From: Phenylobacterium aquaticum
GTDB taxonomy: Bacteria; Pseudomonadota; Alphaproteobacteria; Caulobacterales; Caulobacteraceae
Reading direction: 5' to 3'
NCBI RefSeq assembly: GCF_022695515.1
Contig: NZ_JALDPT010000001.1
Span: forward strand, 124,001-188,000
Length of the DNA stretch: 64,000 bases
Below are positions 15,491 to 23,684 of this stretch, in pieces. The position numbers and the translations under genes were made by a program. Every line of letters begins with the position of its first letter. Within the stretch, counting starts at the first letter, position 1. Under the pieces are notes generated by a model. The model saw only the letters and a list, made by a program, of their open reading frames with translations, ran no database searches and had not been told where the DNA came from.

Positions 15491-15757
15491 ATGATCTCCT
15501 CCGACAAGGCTCGACTCCGCAATCGGTTGCGCCGGCTCGAAGGCCAGATCGGCGGCGTTACGCGCATGCTTGACGCCGATCGCGACGCGCAAGACCTGCT
15601 GACGCAGTTGCAGGCGGCGCGCGCCGCGCTCGCCCGCGTCGAGGCGGAAATCCTCCAGTCGCTGGTGGATGCGTGGCTGGCTCGCGCACAGGCCGGCGGA
15701 CGCTCGCCCGAGGCGACCGCCGAAATGAGAAGGCTGCTGAAGCATGCCTTGCGCTAG
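15491..15757 (+). CDS. CsoR/RcnR/FrmR-family (DUF156) repressor lacking the metal-ligand cysteine
   Basis: 88 residues from ATG 15491 (TTG 15452 with GGAG eight bases upstream is an alternative, giving 101). The family signature RLRRLEGQIGGVTRMLD and the helix LLTQLQAARAALARVEAEIL are clear. Canonical CsoR has a Cys before the LLTQ helix and a His-x3-Cys in it; here those positions hold Asp/Ala and no cysteine occurs in the protein. It therefore cannot bind Cu(I) in the normal way. Divergent placement beside the Cu-ATPase suggests it controls that gene, but its signal is unknown. Confidence 0.83.
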   Translation: MISSDKARLRNRLRRLEGQIGGVTRMLDADRDAQDLLTQLQAARAALARVEAEILQSLVDAWLARAQAGGRSPEATAEMRRLLKHALR

Positions 15758-15810
15758 CGCTAGGCTACCGCCAGTCGGCCCGCGGGGGCTTGGCGCAAAT
15801 CGGCTTCCGC

Positions 15811-16860
15811 TCACCCGGTGACCGCCGTCAGCGCGCCGATGCCAAGGCTGGCGTTGGTGAGGGCGATCGAGGCGCTCGGATCGTTCACCGTGCCGGCGAG
15901 CGCGCGGATGGCGTCGATCGTCTCGGGAATGACGATCGCCTGGTTATCGACCATGTAGGCGTAGAACAGCTCGTCGCCTTGGACCCGCAGCATGTCGGCC
16001 CAAAGCGCAACCTCATAGAGGTCGCCGTGGGGACGACCGAGGTCCGCAGTCATCTCCTTGACGACATTGAGCGCGACAACCCCATCCCCCATCGAGACGG
16101 GCGCGATGCGGCTCGAGGTGGCGAACGCCGCCAGCACCTCGGCCCGATCGGCGGGCCGGGTCAGCTGCACGGCCCAGTAATGCAGATGCCCGAGGGTCTC
16201 GGGAACCTTCACGGCCATGGTCACGACGTCGAGCTCGGGGTCGACGCTCTGCGCGTCAGGTCCTTGATGGCTCGGAATGTCCGGCTCCGGAACCAGGGTG
16301 TTCATGATCCCGCTGTGATCGCTCTCCCAGGGATCAGTTGCCCGCCTCAGCAGCGTGCCGCGCGCCCGCCACAGCAGCCCGGCGCGCTTCAGGGCCGACA
16401 GGGTGCGCACAATCGAGGTGGTGTTGCAGGAAACCACGCGCGTGGCGGGGCGCGAGAATGCTCCAGCATAGCTGGCTTCGGCGACGAAGGAATGCCCGGT
16501 GATCTCGTGTCTCTCGCCGCCCTGGACGATGAAGGGCTTGCCCGCTTGGCGGTAGAGCGCCGCGTTGGCGGCGCCGACGCGTTTGGGCGTGCAGTCGACG
16601 ACGATGTCGGCCGCGCCGATCATATCTGCAAGGACGCCGGCGGGGGCGAGGCCGGCTTTGCGCATCGCCTCGCAATGCTCCGCCGTTGCGCCATAAAGCG
16701 AGAAGCCGCGGCGCGCAGCGTCGCGCAGGCGCCAGTCGGCGGTGACTTCGCCGATGCCCACCAGGACCATATCCTGCTGACGGGCGACGGCCGCGGCCAC
16801 GCGCTTACCGATGACGCCATAGCCGTTGACGGCGACCTGGATCTTCTGGGGCTCAGTCAT
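15811..16860 (-). CDS. Type II (archaeal-like) glyceraldehyde-3-phosphate dehydrogenase
   Basis: 349 residues. The Rossmann motif VAVNGYGVIGKRVAAAVARQ at the N-terminus, DCTPKRVGAAN and the catalytic-cysteine segment VVSCNTTSIVRTL (Cys near residue 145) identify the type II GAPDH of archaea and scattered bacteria, which typically accepts NADP as well as NAD. The family is not the ordinary GapA of glycolysis, so this enzyme may give an alternative gluconeogenic or low-redox route. It begins 34 bases after the cfa stop and has no promoter motif of its own, so it is the second gene of the cfa transcript. Confidence 0.88.
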   Translation of the reverse strand: MTEPQKIQVAVNGYGVIGKRVAAAVARQQDMVLVGIGEVTADWRLRDAARRGFSLYGATAEHCEAMRKAGLAPAGVLADMIGAADIVVDCTPKRVGAANAALYRQAGKPFIVQGGERHEITGHSFVAEASYAGAFSRPATRVVSCNTTSIVRTLSALKRAGLLWRARGTLLRRATDPWESDHSGIMNTLVPEPDIPSHQGPDAQSVDPELDVVTMAVKVPETLGHLHYWAVQLTRPADRAEVLAAFATSSRIAPVSMGDGVVALNVVKEMTADLGRPHGDLYEVALWADMLRVQGDELFYAYMVDNQAIVIPETIDAIRALAGTVNDPSASIALTNASLGIGALTAVTG

Positions 16861-16894
16861 GGACGTGTCCTCGTATGTCAGCGGCTGGGGCGGC

Positions 16895-18144
16895 TCACGC
16901 GCTGGCGCGACGCTCGTCGTCGATCATATAGTCGCGGGTGAGCGGCAAGGCCCCGACGTCGCGGGTCAACTGCAACTGAAAGACCATCAGGCCGCCGAGG
17001 CGGAAGCCCGCCTCGCACGCAGCCAGGTAGTATTCCCACATGCGGCAAAAGCGCTCGTCGTAGAGCTGCGCGGCGGTCGGCCGGCGGCCTGGAAGCGCTC
17101 GTACCAACGTTTCAGGGTCTCGGCGTAGTGCAACCGAAGGATCTCGACATCGGTCACCCAAAGCCCAGCCTTTTCGACGGCCGCCAAGACCTCCGAAAGT
17201 GATGGGCAATAGCCGCCGGGGAAGATGTATTTCTCGATCCAGGGGTCGCTTTCCGCCGGGGTCGCGCGGCGGCCTATGGCGTGGATCAGCGCCACGCCAC
17301 CCGGCGCGAGGCGCTCGCGGACCGTCTCGAAGAACTCGACATAGTGGGGTTCTCCAACATGCTCGAACATGCCGACCGACACGATCCGGTCATAGACCCC
17401 GGTTTCGTGTCGGTAGTCGCGCAGGTGGAAGCGCACCCGATCCTCGAGGCGCTCGCCGGCCACGCGGCGCTGAGCCACGGCGATCTGTTCCTGCGAGAGC
17501 GTCAGGCCGTCAACCTGCGCCTCGTATTCGCGCGCCAGTTCGAGCGCCAGGCCGCCCCAGCCTGAGCCGATGTCCAGAACCCGGGTTCCGGGCGTCAGGC
17601 GAAGCTTGGCGGCGATGTGCCGTTTCTTTCGCGCCTGGGCAACCGCGAGTGATTCATCGCCGGTTTCGAAGTAGCCGCAGGAGTACTGCAGATCAGGGTC
17701 CAGGAAGAGCCGATAGAGGTCCTCGGAGAGATCGTAGTGATGCGCGACATTGGCCCGGGCCCGCGCGATCGGATTGGCCCGGCGCAGTCTGCGCAACGGT
17801 GCGGCGATCTCGGAAAGGGCGCCCGCCTGCCGGGCCAGTTCCTCGGAAGCGGCCACGGCGATCATGAGGAAATCGCGCAGATCGCCCGCCTCGAGGGTCA
17901 ACCGGCCGTCCATGTAGGCCTCGCCGACGTGGAGGCTAGGGTTCGCCAGCAACCGCACCGCCTCACCGGGATCCGCCAGCCGAATGGTGACGAAGGGGGG
18001 CTCGCCGCTCCCGAAAGCGTGCTGGCGGTCCCAGGGATCGATCACCGCCAGGGTCCCGTACTGCACAGAGCGGCCAAGAACCTTGGCGAGCAGGTCGAAG
18101 GCCGCACGGTCGGGGAGGACGGAGCTGAGGGCGGTTCGCAGCAT
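16895..18144 (-). pseudogene. cfa: Cyclopropane-fatty-acyl-phospholipid synthase, frame interrupted near 17090
   Basis: SAM-dependent enzyme that cyclopropanates membrane lipids under stress. The long frame contains the N-terminal domain and the methyltransferase core: HHYDLSEDLYRLFLDPDLQYSCGYF, VLDIGSGWGGLALELA, VGMFEHVGEPHY and EKYIFPGGYCPSLSEV. At ...LKRWYERFQA the sequence derails into AGRPPRSSTTSA, whereas the next frame reads GRRPTAAQLYDERFCRMWEYYLAACEAG-type sequence, the correct C-terminus. One base missing around 17085-17095 explains it; total restored length about 416. Co-transcribed with the GAPDH gene from the promoter at 18184-18209. Confidence 0.87.
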
Positions 18145-18183
18145 GGACGGGTTCCTGGCAAATCTGACGTGTCAGGCTCCCTA

Positions 18184-18209
18184 GACGCCGGCGCACCCGC
18201 CGAGATTAC
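18184..18209 (-). promoter_or_regulatory. ECF-type promoter (GTAATC-N16-CGTC) for cfa-GAPDH
   Basis: Minus strand GTAATC, 16 bases, CGTC, 39 bases before the cfa ATG. The spacer is one base longer than in most sites. The -35 overlaps the last codons of the upstream MFS gene. Confidence 0.72.
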
Positions 18210-19459
18210 ATCGGCGTCGGCTTGGGACGCGTCGACGCTGTCGAGAGAGCACCGAGCCGCGGCGCGATCAGCAGGGCGACGACGGCGCTGGCCGCCGCCA
18301 GCCCTGCACTCCACAAGAATGGCGCACCGCCGCCAAGCCACGCCAGGAGCCAGCCGCCGGCCGCGGCGCCGGCCGCTTGACCAAGGCTCGCCGCCGCCGT
18401 CTGCCGGCCCAGCTGGGCGCCTTGACGGGTCCCGGCGTGCGCCGAGAGCCAGTAGGCGAGCGTGGGGCTTACCGCGCCGGCGCTGGCGGCGACCACGCTG
18501 ACCGCGGTCATCTCCGGGGCGAAGCCCGCCACCGACGACGCCAGGAGGAGGCCTGCGGAGAGCAAGCCAAAGCCGGGCGCGAGATAGCGCCAGGTGCTTT
18601 CGGCGCGAACGAGAGGCGAAAACAGCACCGCCTGAGTCACGAACATGACCAGGCTGCACACCGCGAACATGGCGGCGATCTCGCCTTGGGAGGCGCCGGC
18701 GAGCCGGCCGCTCCGCAGCGAGACAGAGACTTCGAAGACCCCGACGATGGCCGCGGCGGCGAAGGTGAGGGTGAGCAGTACGTTGGTGAGAGCGCCGTCA
18801 CGCGCTGTCGGCTCGGCAACCAGTGCGGGCGCCCCATGGGGGCGTCGCATCGTCAGCCAGATCCAGCTGGCGGAGATCAAGGCCACCGCGGCTGCAGCGG
18901 CGAACGGCCCAAAAGCCGCGCCCGCGAGCCCGATCGACGGCCGCCCCGAGGCGCTGGTCCAGACGCTAAGACTGGGGCCCAGCACGAAGCCTGCGATGCT
19001 CGCCATGTTGAGCCAGGCCATCCGGCTGGCGCGCCATTGCCCGCTCGGCGCAGCGTCGGCCACGAAGGCCGCAGCCACCGGCGCGATCGCGGCGGCGAAC
19101 AGACCGCTGGCGGAGCGCTCCAGGTAGAGCTGGGGAAGCGTCCGGACGAAGCCAAACGCCGCCATGCTGAGCGCAAATCCGGCCAGGCCCACCACAATGA
19201 TCACGCGGCGCCCGTGCCGGTCCGACAGCCGGCCCCACATCGGCGCAAACAGGGCGACCGCCAGCATATAGACGGCCGTGAGGCCCCCCGCGTGCATCGC
19301 GACCGCGGCCGACTGCCCCTCGGCGGCGCGCACCAGCTGCGGCGCGATCGGCAGGATCAAGCCGAAACTGCTGGAGATCGTGAACGTCGCGACGATCAGG
19401 CCAGCGAGCGCCCAGCTGTTCGGACAGGCCGCCAGCGCCGGCCGCCCCTCAGTGGCCAT
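18206..19459 (-). CDS. Major facilitator superfamily transporter
   Basis: 417 residues, about 12 membrane spans. The loop 2-3 signature FAPMWGRLSDRHGRRVIIVVG is diagnostic of MFS drug/proton antiporters of the TetA/bicyclomycin type; the ligand is not deducible. Start at MATEGRPALA (19459), overlapping the anti-sigma stop by 11 bases, so translation is probably coupled. It is the last gene of the DUF2933-like / anti-sigma / MFS operon. Confidence 0.85.
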   Translation of the reverse strand: MATEGRPALAACPNSWALAGLIVATFTISSSFGLILPIAPQLVRAAEGQSAAVAMHAGGLTAVYMLAVALFAPMWGRLSDRHGRRVIIVVGLAGFALSMAAFGFVRTLPQLYLERSASGLFAAAIAPVAAAFVADAAPSGQWRASRMAWLNMASIAGFVLGPSLSVWTSASGRPSIGLAGAAFGPFAAAAAVALISASWIWLTMRRPHGAPALVAEPTARDGALTNVLLTLTFAAAAIVGVFEVSVSLRSGRLAGASQGEIAAMFAVCSLVMFVTQAVLFSPLVRAESTWRYLAPGFGLLSAGLLLASSVAGFAPEMTAVSVVAASAGAVSPTLAYWLSAHAGTRQGAQLGRQTAAASLGQAAGAAAGGWLLAWLGGGAPFLWSAGLAAASAVVALLIAPRLGALSTASTRPKPTPM

Positions 19460-19799
19460 CGGAGCCTCGAGGACGGCGACGTCTGATCGCGTGCGCGAGG
19501 AGCCGTCCGGACCCCGCGAGGACGAGGCCGCCCAGCACCCTGCGAGGGCGGCGAGGCCGCACGCCCCGCTGATCGCCCACGGCCGCCTCGATGGCCTTCC
19601 ACACGCCAGGCGGCGGACTGACGGGTTCGATCGGATCGCCCAGGGCGGCGAGATGGTCGCGCCAGCGCGCCACCCGCCGCGCGAATCCGACATCGTAGAT
19701 CATGCGCGCTCCAGCGACGGCTCGCGCGGCACCGGAGAGCAACCCCAGAGCATGTTCCGCGGCAAAGATCTCCGCCGCTGAATTGGGACGTCTATCCAT
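19449..19799 (-). CDS. Putative anti-sigma factor (RskA/ChrR-like cytoplasmic domain), short
   Basis: 116 residues. The N-terminus FAAEHALGLLSGAARAVAGA followed by ARRVARWRDHLAALGDPI and PPPGVWKAIEAAV reproduces the alpha-helical anti-sigma domain (AEY-LGLL ... A..W...LA.L ... P.VW..I). The expected membrane helix is weak in this frame (RRVLGGLVLAGSGRLLAHA). The neighbouring frame encodes a cleaner candidate (PWAISGACGLAALAGCWA), so another single-base slip near 19580 is possible. It lies close to ECF sigma factor 2, its likely partner. The promoter for the operon is the ECF-type site at 20103-20127. Confidence 0.65.
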   Translation of the reverse strand: MDRRPNSAAEIFAAEHALGLLSGAARAVAGARMIYDVGFARRVARWRDHLAALGDPIEPVSPPPGVWKAIEAAVGDQRGVRPRRPRRVLGGLVLAGSGRLLAHAIRRRRPRGSDGH

Positions 19800-19846
19800 T
19801 CCGGCGCTCCCTCGATTGCCGCGGATCCTGCGCATTGGCAGGAAGA

Positions 19847-20047
19847 TCAGCGGTCGGACCGCCGGGACGGCTCGCGACGGCGGGCGCGCGCAGGGGCCAG
19901 CCGGCCTTGAACTCGCTTGTCGTGCTGCGGCGACGCTCCAGGATCGGCGTCGCCATGACCGCCGTGGCCGCCATGGCCGACCACGTGGAGGCTCGCGAAG
20001 GCGGCCGCCGCGAGGAGCCAGAGCCAATTCTGCGACAGCCAGGTCAT
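19847..20047 (-). CDS. Small single-span membrane protein, DUF2933-like (copy 1)
   Basis: 66 residues: MTWLSQNWLWLLAAAAFASL is an N-terminal membrane helix, then HVVGHGGHGGHGDADPG, a His/Gly repeat, and a basic Arg-rich tail. This architecture (Trp-rich anchor followed by HGGHGGHG) fits small DUF2933-like proteins found in metal clusters. A paralogue lies at 31954-32160. Start chosen at MTWL because GGAG sits six bases upstream; the ATG 12 bases earlier has too little spacing. First gene of the operon under the promoter at 20103-20127. Probable role in metal binding at the membrane, which is inference. Confidence 0.72.
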   Translation of the reverse strand: MTWLSQNWLWLLAAAAFASLHVVGHGGHGGHGDADPGASPQHDKRVQGRLAPARARRREPSRRSDR

Positions 20048-20102
20048 GCTGGTCTCCATTTCCTCAGACGATCGACAGCCTCTGGGCGCCGTTCTTCCAT
20101 TA

Positions 20103-20127
20103 GACGCGTGTTGCGACCGCGGCTTAC
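20103..20127 (-). promoter_or_regulatory. ECF-type promoter (GTAAGC-N15-CGTC) for DUF2933-like/anti-sigma/MFS operon
   Basis: Minus strand GTAAGC, 15 bases, CGTC, 55 bases before ATG 20047 and just after the stop of sigma factor 2. It therefore separates the anti-sigma operon from the sigma gene. Confidence 0.82.
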
Positions 20128-20147
20128 ACCAGCCCGTCGAGGGTGGC

Positions 20148-20822
20148 CTAGGCGCGGGCCTGGCCTGCGGGTTCGGAGAGCTGGTGGAGGCGGGCCTTGG
20201 CCCAGCAGTCGGCGAGGGCGCAGGTCTGACACTTCTCGTGCAAGGCCTGGCGCAGGGCGGCCCGGGCGCGGTGCACGCGCACGGCGGCGTTGTTGGCGGT
20301 GAGGCCCAGGGCTTCGGCGACCTCCTTGAGCGGGTGGTCCTCAAGATAGCTGCGCCGCAGGATCTCGGCGTAGTCGGGCTTGAGCCCCGCCACCAGTCCG
20401 CTGAGGCACTCGGCCGGGGCGACCAGGTCCGGCGCCTCGTCGGACCTGTCGGCGGGCCCGAAGTCAGGCTCCACGGCCAGGGTCTCGGCCAGCCGGCGCT
20501 GCACGGCGGCGCGGCGATAGCGGTCGACCACCAGGCGGCGCAGGGAGACGGCCATCCAGGCCTCGGGCCGCTCGGCGGCTTCGAGGGCGTGGGCGTGCTG
20601 CAGGAACTTGATGGAGGCGTCCTGCCAGGCGTCCTCGGCGTCTTCGTGGGAGGGCAGGCGGCTGCTCAGGAAGCGGACCTGGCCGGCGCGCTCGTCGGCG
20701 AGCCGGCGGGCCAGCCTCGCGGCGGCGGGATCAGCGTATCCCGGAGCCGGCAAATATTCCAATGGTTGTAATGTTGTAGACGCGCCTGCGTCTGAGGTCT
20801 GTAACATGGCCATCTGAAGCAT
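20148..20822 (-). CDS. ECF sigma factor 2 with C-terminal CxxC tail
   Basis: 224 residues. Region 2: VRFLSSRLPSHEDAEDAWQDASIKFLQHA and AWMAVSLRRLVVDRYRRAA; region 4: HPLKEVAEALGLTANNAAVRVHRARAALRQ. The tail reads EKCQTCALADCWAK, a shorter version of the Cys-rich tail of sigma factor 1, so the two are related. The upstream region lacks the GTAA-N15-CGTC motif and is AT-rich, indicating separate (perhaps housekeeping) transcription. With the anti-sigma gene just downstream it forms a classical sigma/anti-sigma pair. Start at 20822; ATGs at 20813 and 20807 are alternatives. Confidence 0.88.
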   Translation of the reverse strand: MLQMAMLQTSDAGASTTLQPLEYLPAPGYADPAAARLARRLADERAGQVRFLSSRLPSHEDAEDAWQDASIKFLQHAHALEAAERPEAWMAVSLRRLVVDRYRRAAVQRRLAETLAVEPDFGPADRSDEAPDLVAPAECLSGLVAGLKPDYAEILRRSYLEDHPLKEVAEALGLTANNAAVRVHRARAALRQALHEKCQTCALADCWAKARLHQLSEPAGQARA

Positions 20823-21023
20823 CGCCCGAATTCCCTGAAGTCTTCGCTCGACAATCCTGGCCTTGATCCTACGCCTTCGATTTGACCTCGATCAATCTGC
20901 TTCCTATTGTCTCAAGTAAAAGAAATTCTGAGGGATTTTCTTCTGTCGCGCGTATAGGCCAACAGCACGCATAGATGACGGCCGTCGCCGGATCGGGTCA
21001 CGCACCGCGCCTCGAAGCGGCTC
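20823..21023 (-). promoter_or_regulatory. AT-rich leader of sigma factor 2
   Basis: One of the few AT-rich patches in the window (about 20880-20950). On the minus strand it contains TTTTACTTGAGACAATAGGA. It carries no GTAA-N15-CGTC site. I read it as the promoter region of sigma factor 2 but cannot fix a -35/-10 pair. Confidence 0.4.
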
Positions 21024-22616
21024 CTAGGTCCGGTCGGTCCGGTCCAGGCTGCGCACCAGGCGAACGGTGAACCAGAGCGCGAGGCCATAGCCCAGGGCGG
21101 CGAGGACGGGCAGATTGCCGAGGATTCGCGGACCGATGCTATGTTGCATCAGCAGCGAGGCGGCGATGTAGAGGCCAAGGACGACGAGGGCGAGCGCGAT
21201 GCGATCGGCCGCCCGACCCAGACGGTCGGCCGCGGCGGTCGCATCCGGGAGCCGGACGGCGAGCCCGCCCTTGAGGCGCCCGTCATGCAGCCAGCGGGCG
21301 GCGGCTTGCGGCAGATCGCGCGTCGCCGTCGCGATCTCCCAGCGGAATCGGTCGAACGCATGCGCGCCGCCACTCTTCGACCCTTCCAAAGACTGCAGTA
21401 TCTGCGCTGCGCTCTCGCTGAACATCTGCGTGACGTTCAGCGTCGGATCCAGGGTCCGCAGGGTCCCTTCTGCCGTGAACACCGTGCGCATCAGCACGGC
21501 CAGGTGGGGCGGTAGCATGACCGCGTCGCGCCCGCCCAGCCGGGCGATGTCGAGCATGAGGTCGGCGATGGACCAGGCCTGCAGCGGGATGCCCTCGAGC
21601 TCGACCAGGATGGCTTCGACGCCCCGCGCGATCGCCGTGCGATCGACACCCGGCGTGAGCAGACCGAGATCGCCAGCCGCATCGGCCAGCCAGGCCGGAT
21701 CCTGCGTCGCAAACGCCTGGACGAAGGCCATGAGCGCGCGTCGCGAGGCCCAGTCCAGCATGCCCACCGCGCCGAAGTCGTGAAAGCAGAGCCGGCCGTC
21801 TTCCAGGACGAAGATGTTGCCCGGATGCGGGTCGGCGTGGAATACGCCCAGGCGGAAGAACTGCTCCAGATAGAAGTTCACGAAAGCCCGGGTGAGGGCT
21901 TGGGCTTTGCCGGCCAGGGCCGGATCGCTGATGTCCCTGCCGTGGCTCATCTGCTGGACGAGAACGGTCGGGGCGCTCAGCGCCTCAATCACATCGGGGA
22001 TGAAGACGGTGGCGGAGTCTTGGAAGGCCCGCGCGAAACGCCGGATGTTGCGCGCTTCCTCCTCGAGATCGGTCTCTCGGCGCAGGTTCCGCCAGATCTC
22101 GAGCGCCACGAGCACGGCGCGCCGCCGCCGCAAGAAGGGAATGAGGACGGTTCCCAACCAGGCGACCGCAACGACGATGCGCATGTCGCGATCGATCTGC
22201 GAGCGAACCCCGGGTCGCAGAACCTTGACCACGACCGCCCGGCCGTCCTGCAACCGGGCCTGATGGACCTGGGCGACGGACGCTGCGGCCAGCGGCGCGG
22301 GGTCGAAGTCCAGGAACAGCACATCAGGCCGCTGCCCCAGCGCGGCCTCAATGGCGGCGACGGCGGCCTCGGCCGAGAAGGGCCGCGCCGCCGACTGGAG
22401 ACGGCTGAGCTCAGTGGTCCATACCGGCGAGAGCAGGTCCCGCCGCTGACTGAGCGCTTGGCCGAGTTTGACGAACGTCGGGCCCAGCCGCTCCAAGGCG
22501 CGCCGAACCCGCACGGGTAGGTCGAGCGCGGCTTGCGGCCGCACGCGCGCCCACACCGCCGCGATGAGTAGGCCGAAGGCGACGAAGCCGATCTGGAGCG
22601 CCCTGAGGATGATCAT
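21024..22616 (-). CDS. ABC1/UbiB-family atypical protein kinase-like ATPase
   Basis: 530 residues. The family (UbiB/AarF/ADCK) supports ubiquinone synthesis and lipid homeostasis through ATPase activity. Signature motifs are present: LGPTFVKLGQALSQRRDLLS (KxGQ motif), PLAAASVAQVHQARL (Ala-rich loop), VVVKVLRPG (Lys), GVFHADPHPGNIF (catalytic) and FHDFGAVG (metal-binding). Two C-terminal membrane helices end the protein (LVVLGLYIAASLLMQ; LAALGYGLALWFTVRLV). Start at MIILRALQ, 37 bases from the -10 of its ECF-type promoter. UbiB proper is normally with ubiE/J, so this is probably a stress paralogue. Confidence 0.9.
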   Translation of the reverse strand: MIILRALQIGFVAFGLLIAAVWARVRPQAALDLPVRVRRALERLGPTFVKLGQALSQRRDLLSPVWTTELSRLQSAARPFSAEAAVAAIEAALGQRPDVLFLDFDPAPLAAASVAQVHQARLQDGRAVVVKVLRPGVRSQIDRDMRIVVAVAWLGTVLIPFLRRRRAVLVALEIWRNLRRETDLEEEARNIRRFARAFQDSATVFIPDVIEALSAPTVLVQQMSHGRDISDPALAGKAQALTRAFVNFYLEQFFRLGVFHADPHPGNIFVLEDGRLCFHDFGAVGMLDWASRRALMAFVQAFATQDPAWLADAAGDLGLLTPGVDRTAIARGVEAILVELEGIPLQAWSIADLMLDIARLGGRDAVMLPPHLAVLMRTVFTAEGTLRTLDPTLNVTQMFSESAAQILQSLEGSKSGGAHAFDRFRWEIATATRDLPQAAARWLHDGRLKGGLAVRLPDATAAADRLGRAADRIALALVVLGLYIAASLLMQHSIGPRILGNLPVLAALGYGLALWFTVRLVRSLDRTDRT

Positions 22617-22653
22617 GCCGCCGCCTCGTCGCACGCGCCGATGTCGCCAGCTG

Positions 22654-22678
22654 GACGCCGCTGGGCGCGCGCCATTAC
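22654..22678 (-). promoter_or_regulatory. ECF-type promoter (GTAATG-N15-CGTC) for the UbiB-like gene
   Basis: Minus strand GTAATG, 15 bases, CGTC, 37 bases before ATG 22616. Confidence 0.82.
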
Positions 22679-22858
22679 AGGGGCCCAAGGCGCGACCCCA
22701 CCGCGCGCCGCGGCGGGCACGCGCCACAGACCCCGCCGGACGGGCCCCCCGCCGCAGGCGCGCGAGTACATCCTATCGATGCGTGGTCGCCACCAGGCCC
22801 GCGGCCAAGGGACCGCCCGCATCGAGCGCCTTAGGGGACCAAGATCATCGCGACGATC

Positions 22859-22883
22859 GTAATTGGGCCGGCGGCCGCGCGTC
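22859..22883 (+). promoter_or_regulatory. ECF-type promoter (GTAATT-N15-CGTC) for plsC
   Basis: Plus strand GTAATT, 15 bases, CGTC, 36 bases before the plsC GTG. Confidence 0.8.
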
Positions 22884-22919
22884 TGAACTATTCGGCCGAA
22901 AGCGCCTCATGGAGACGAC

Positions 22920-23630
22920 GTGCGAACACTCCGATCCTCCGCGTTCATGGCCCTGTGGGCCGGTTGGACGGGCTTGTTTGGCCTGACCATCCCGCTGCTG
23001 TGGCTCAGCGGATCCCCGCCCAACGCGATCCGTCGGTTCTCCAGGGTGTGGGCGCGCGGGGTGCTCGCCCTGCTCGCGATCGTCGTCGGCCTGCGGTTCG
23101 TGGTGCGCGGCCAGCCGCCGTCCGCCCCGGCACTGGTCGTCGCCAACCACCAGTCCACGTGGGAGACGGTCGCGGCGCTGGTCCTGTTTCCCGACGTCGC
23201 CATCGTCACCAAACGCGAACTCCTGCGCATCCCGGTGATGAGCTGGTATCTGCGTCGCTCGCCGATGATCGTGATCGACCGCGATGATCGTCGGGCGGTG
23301 CGCGAGATGCTGGTGCAAAGCCGCGCGGCGCTGAAGACCGGCCGCTCGGTGTTGATCTTCCCTGAGGGGACCCGCGCGCCGCCCGGCGCTGGGGTGCGCT
23401 TCAAACGCGGCGTGGAATGGCTCTATCGCGGGCTTGACGTGGAAGTGACGCCGGTCGCCTACGACACCGGCCGGTTCTGGCCTCCCGGCGGCGGTCCGAC
23501 GCGCGCGGGGGTCATCACGGTCAGCCTATTGCCGGCGATTCCCCCCGGCCTGCCGCCTGCGGAGTTCATACGCCGCGCGGAACAGGCCATCGAAGCCGCG
23601 CTCACGGCCACCCCCGAGCGCTTAACATAA
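22920..23630 (+). CDS. plsC: 1-acyl-sn-glycerol-3-phosphate acyltransferase (PlsC family)
   Basis: 236 residues, membrane-associated, forms phosphatidic acid from lysophosphatidate. N-terminal membrane segment (WAGWTGLFGLTIPLLWLSG), then the acyltransferase motifs: VVANHQSTWET (motif I, H-x4-E rather than H-x4-D, a common variant), a motif II region RSPMIVIDRDDRRAV and motif III FPEGTRAPPG. GTG start with GGAG five bases upstream. Under the stress promoter it is probably a lipid-remodelling paralogue rather than the housekeeping PlsC. Confidence 0.9.
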   Translation: MRTLRSSAFMALWAGWTGLFGLTIPLLWLSGSPPNAIRRFSRVWARGVLALLAIVVGLRFVVRGQPPSAPALVVANHQSTWETVAALVLFPDVAIVTKRELLRIPVMSWYLRRSPMIVIDRDDRRAVREMLVQSRAALKTGRSVLIFPEGTRAPPGAGVRFKRGVEWLYRGLDVEVTPVAYDTGRFWPPGGGPTRAGVITVSLLPAIPPGLPPAEFIRRAEQAIEAALTATPERLT

Positions 23631-23684
23631 AGCTGGGTAGCACTAAGTTTCCGGCAACTGCGGGGGGCAGCCTTTGAAGCGCCG

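Noticed and set aside
15673-16941. 422-codon plus-strand frame over the type II GAPDH
   Set aside because: Antisense to a gene with intact active-site motifs; product has no recognisable features.
22920-23630. PlsC H-x4-E instead of H-x4-D as a sign of a new enzyme
   Set aside because: H-x4-E (NHQSTWE) is a common variant in proteobacterial PlsC proteins, so it is not evidence of novelty.
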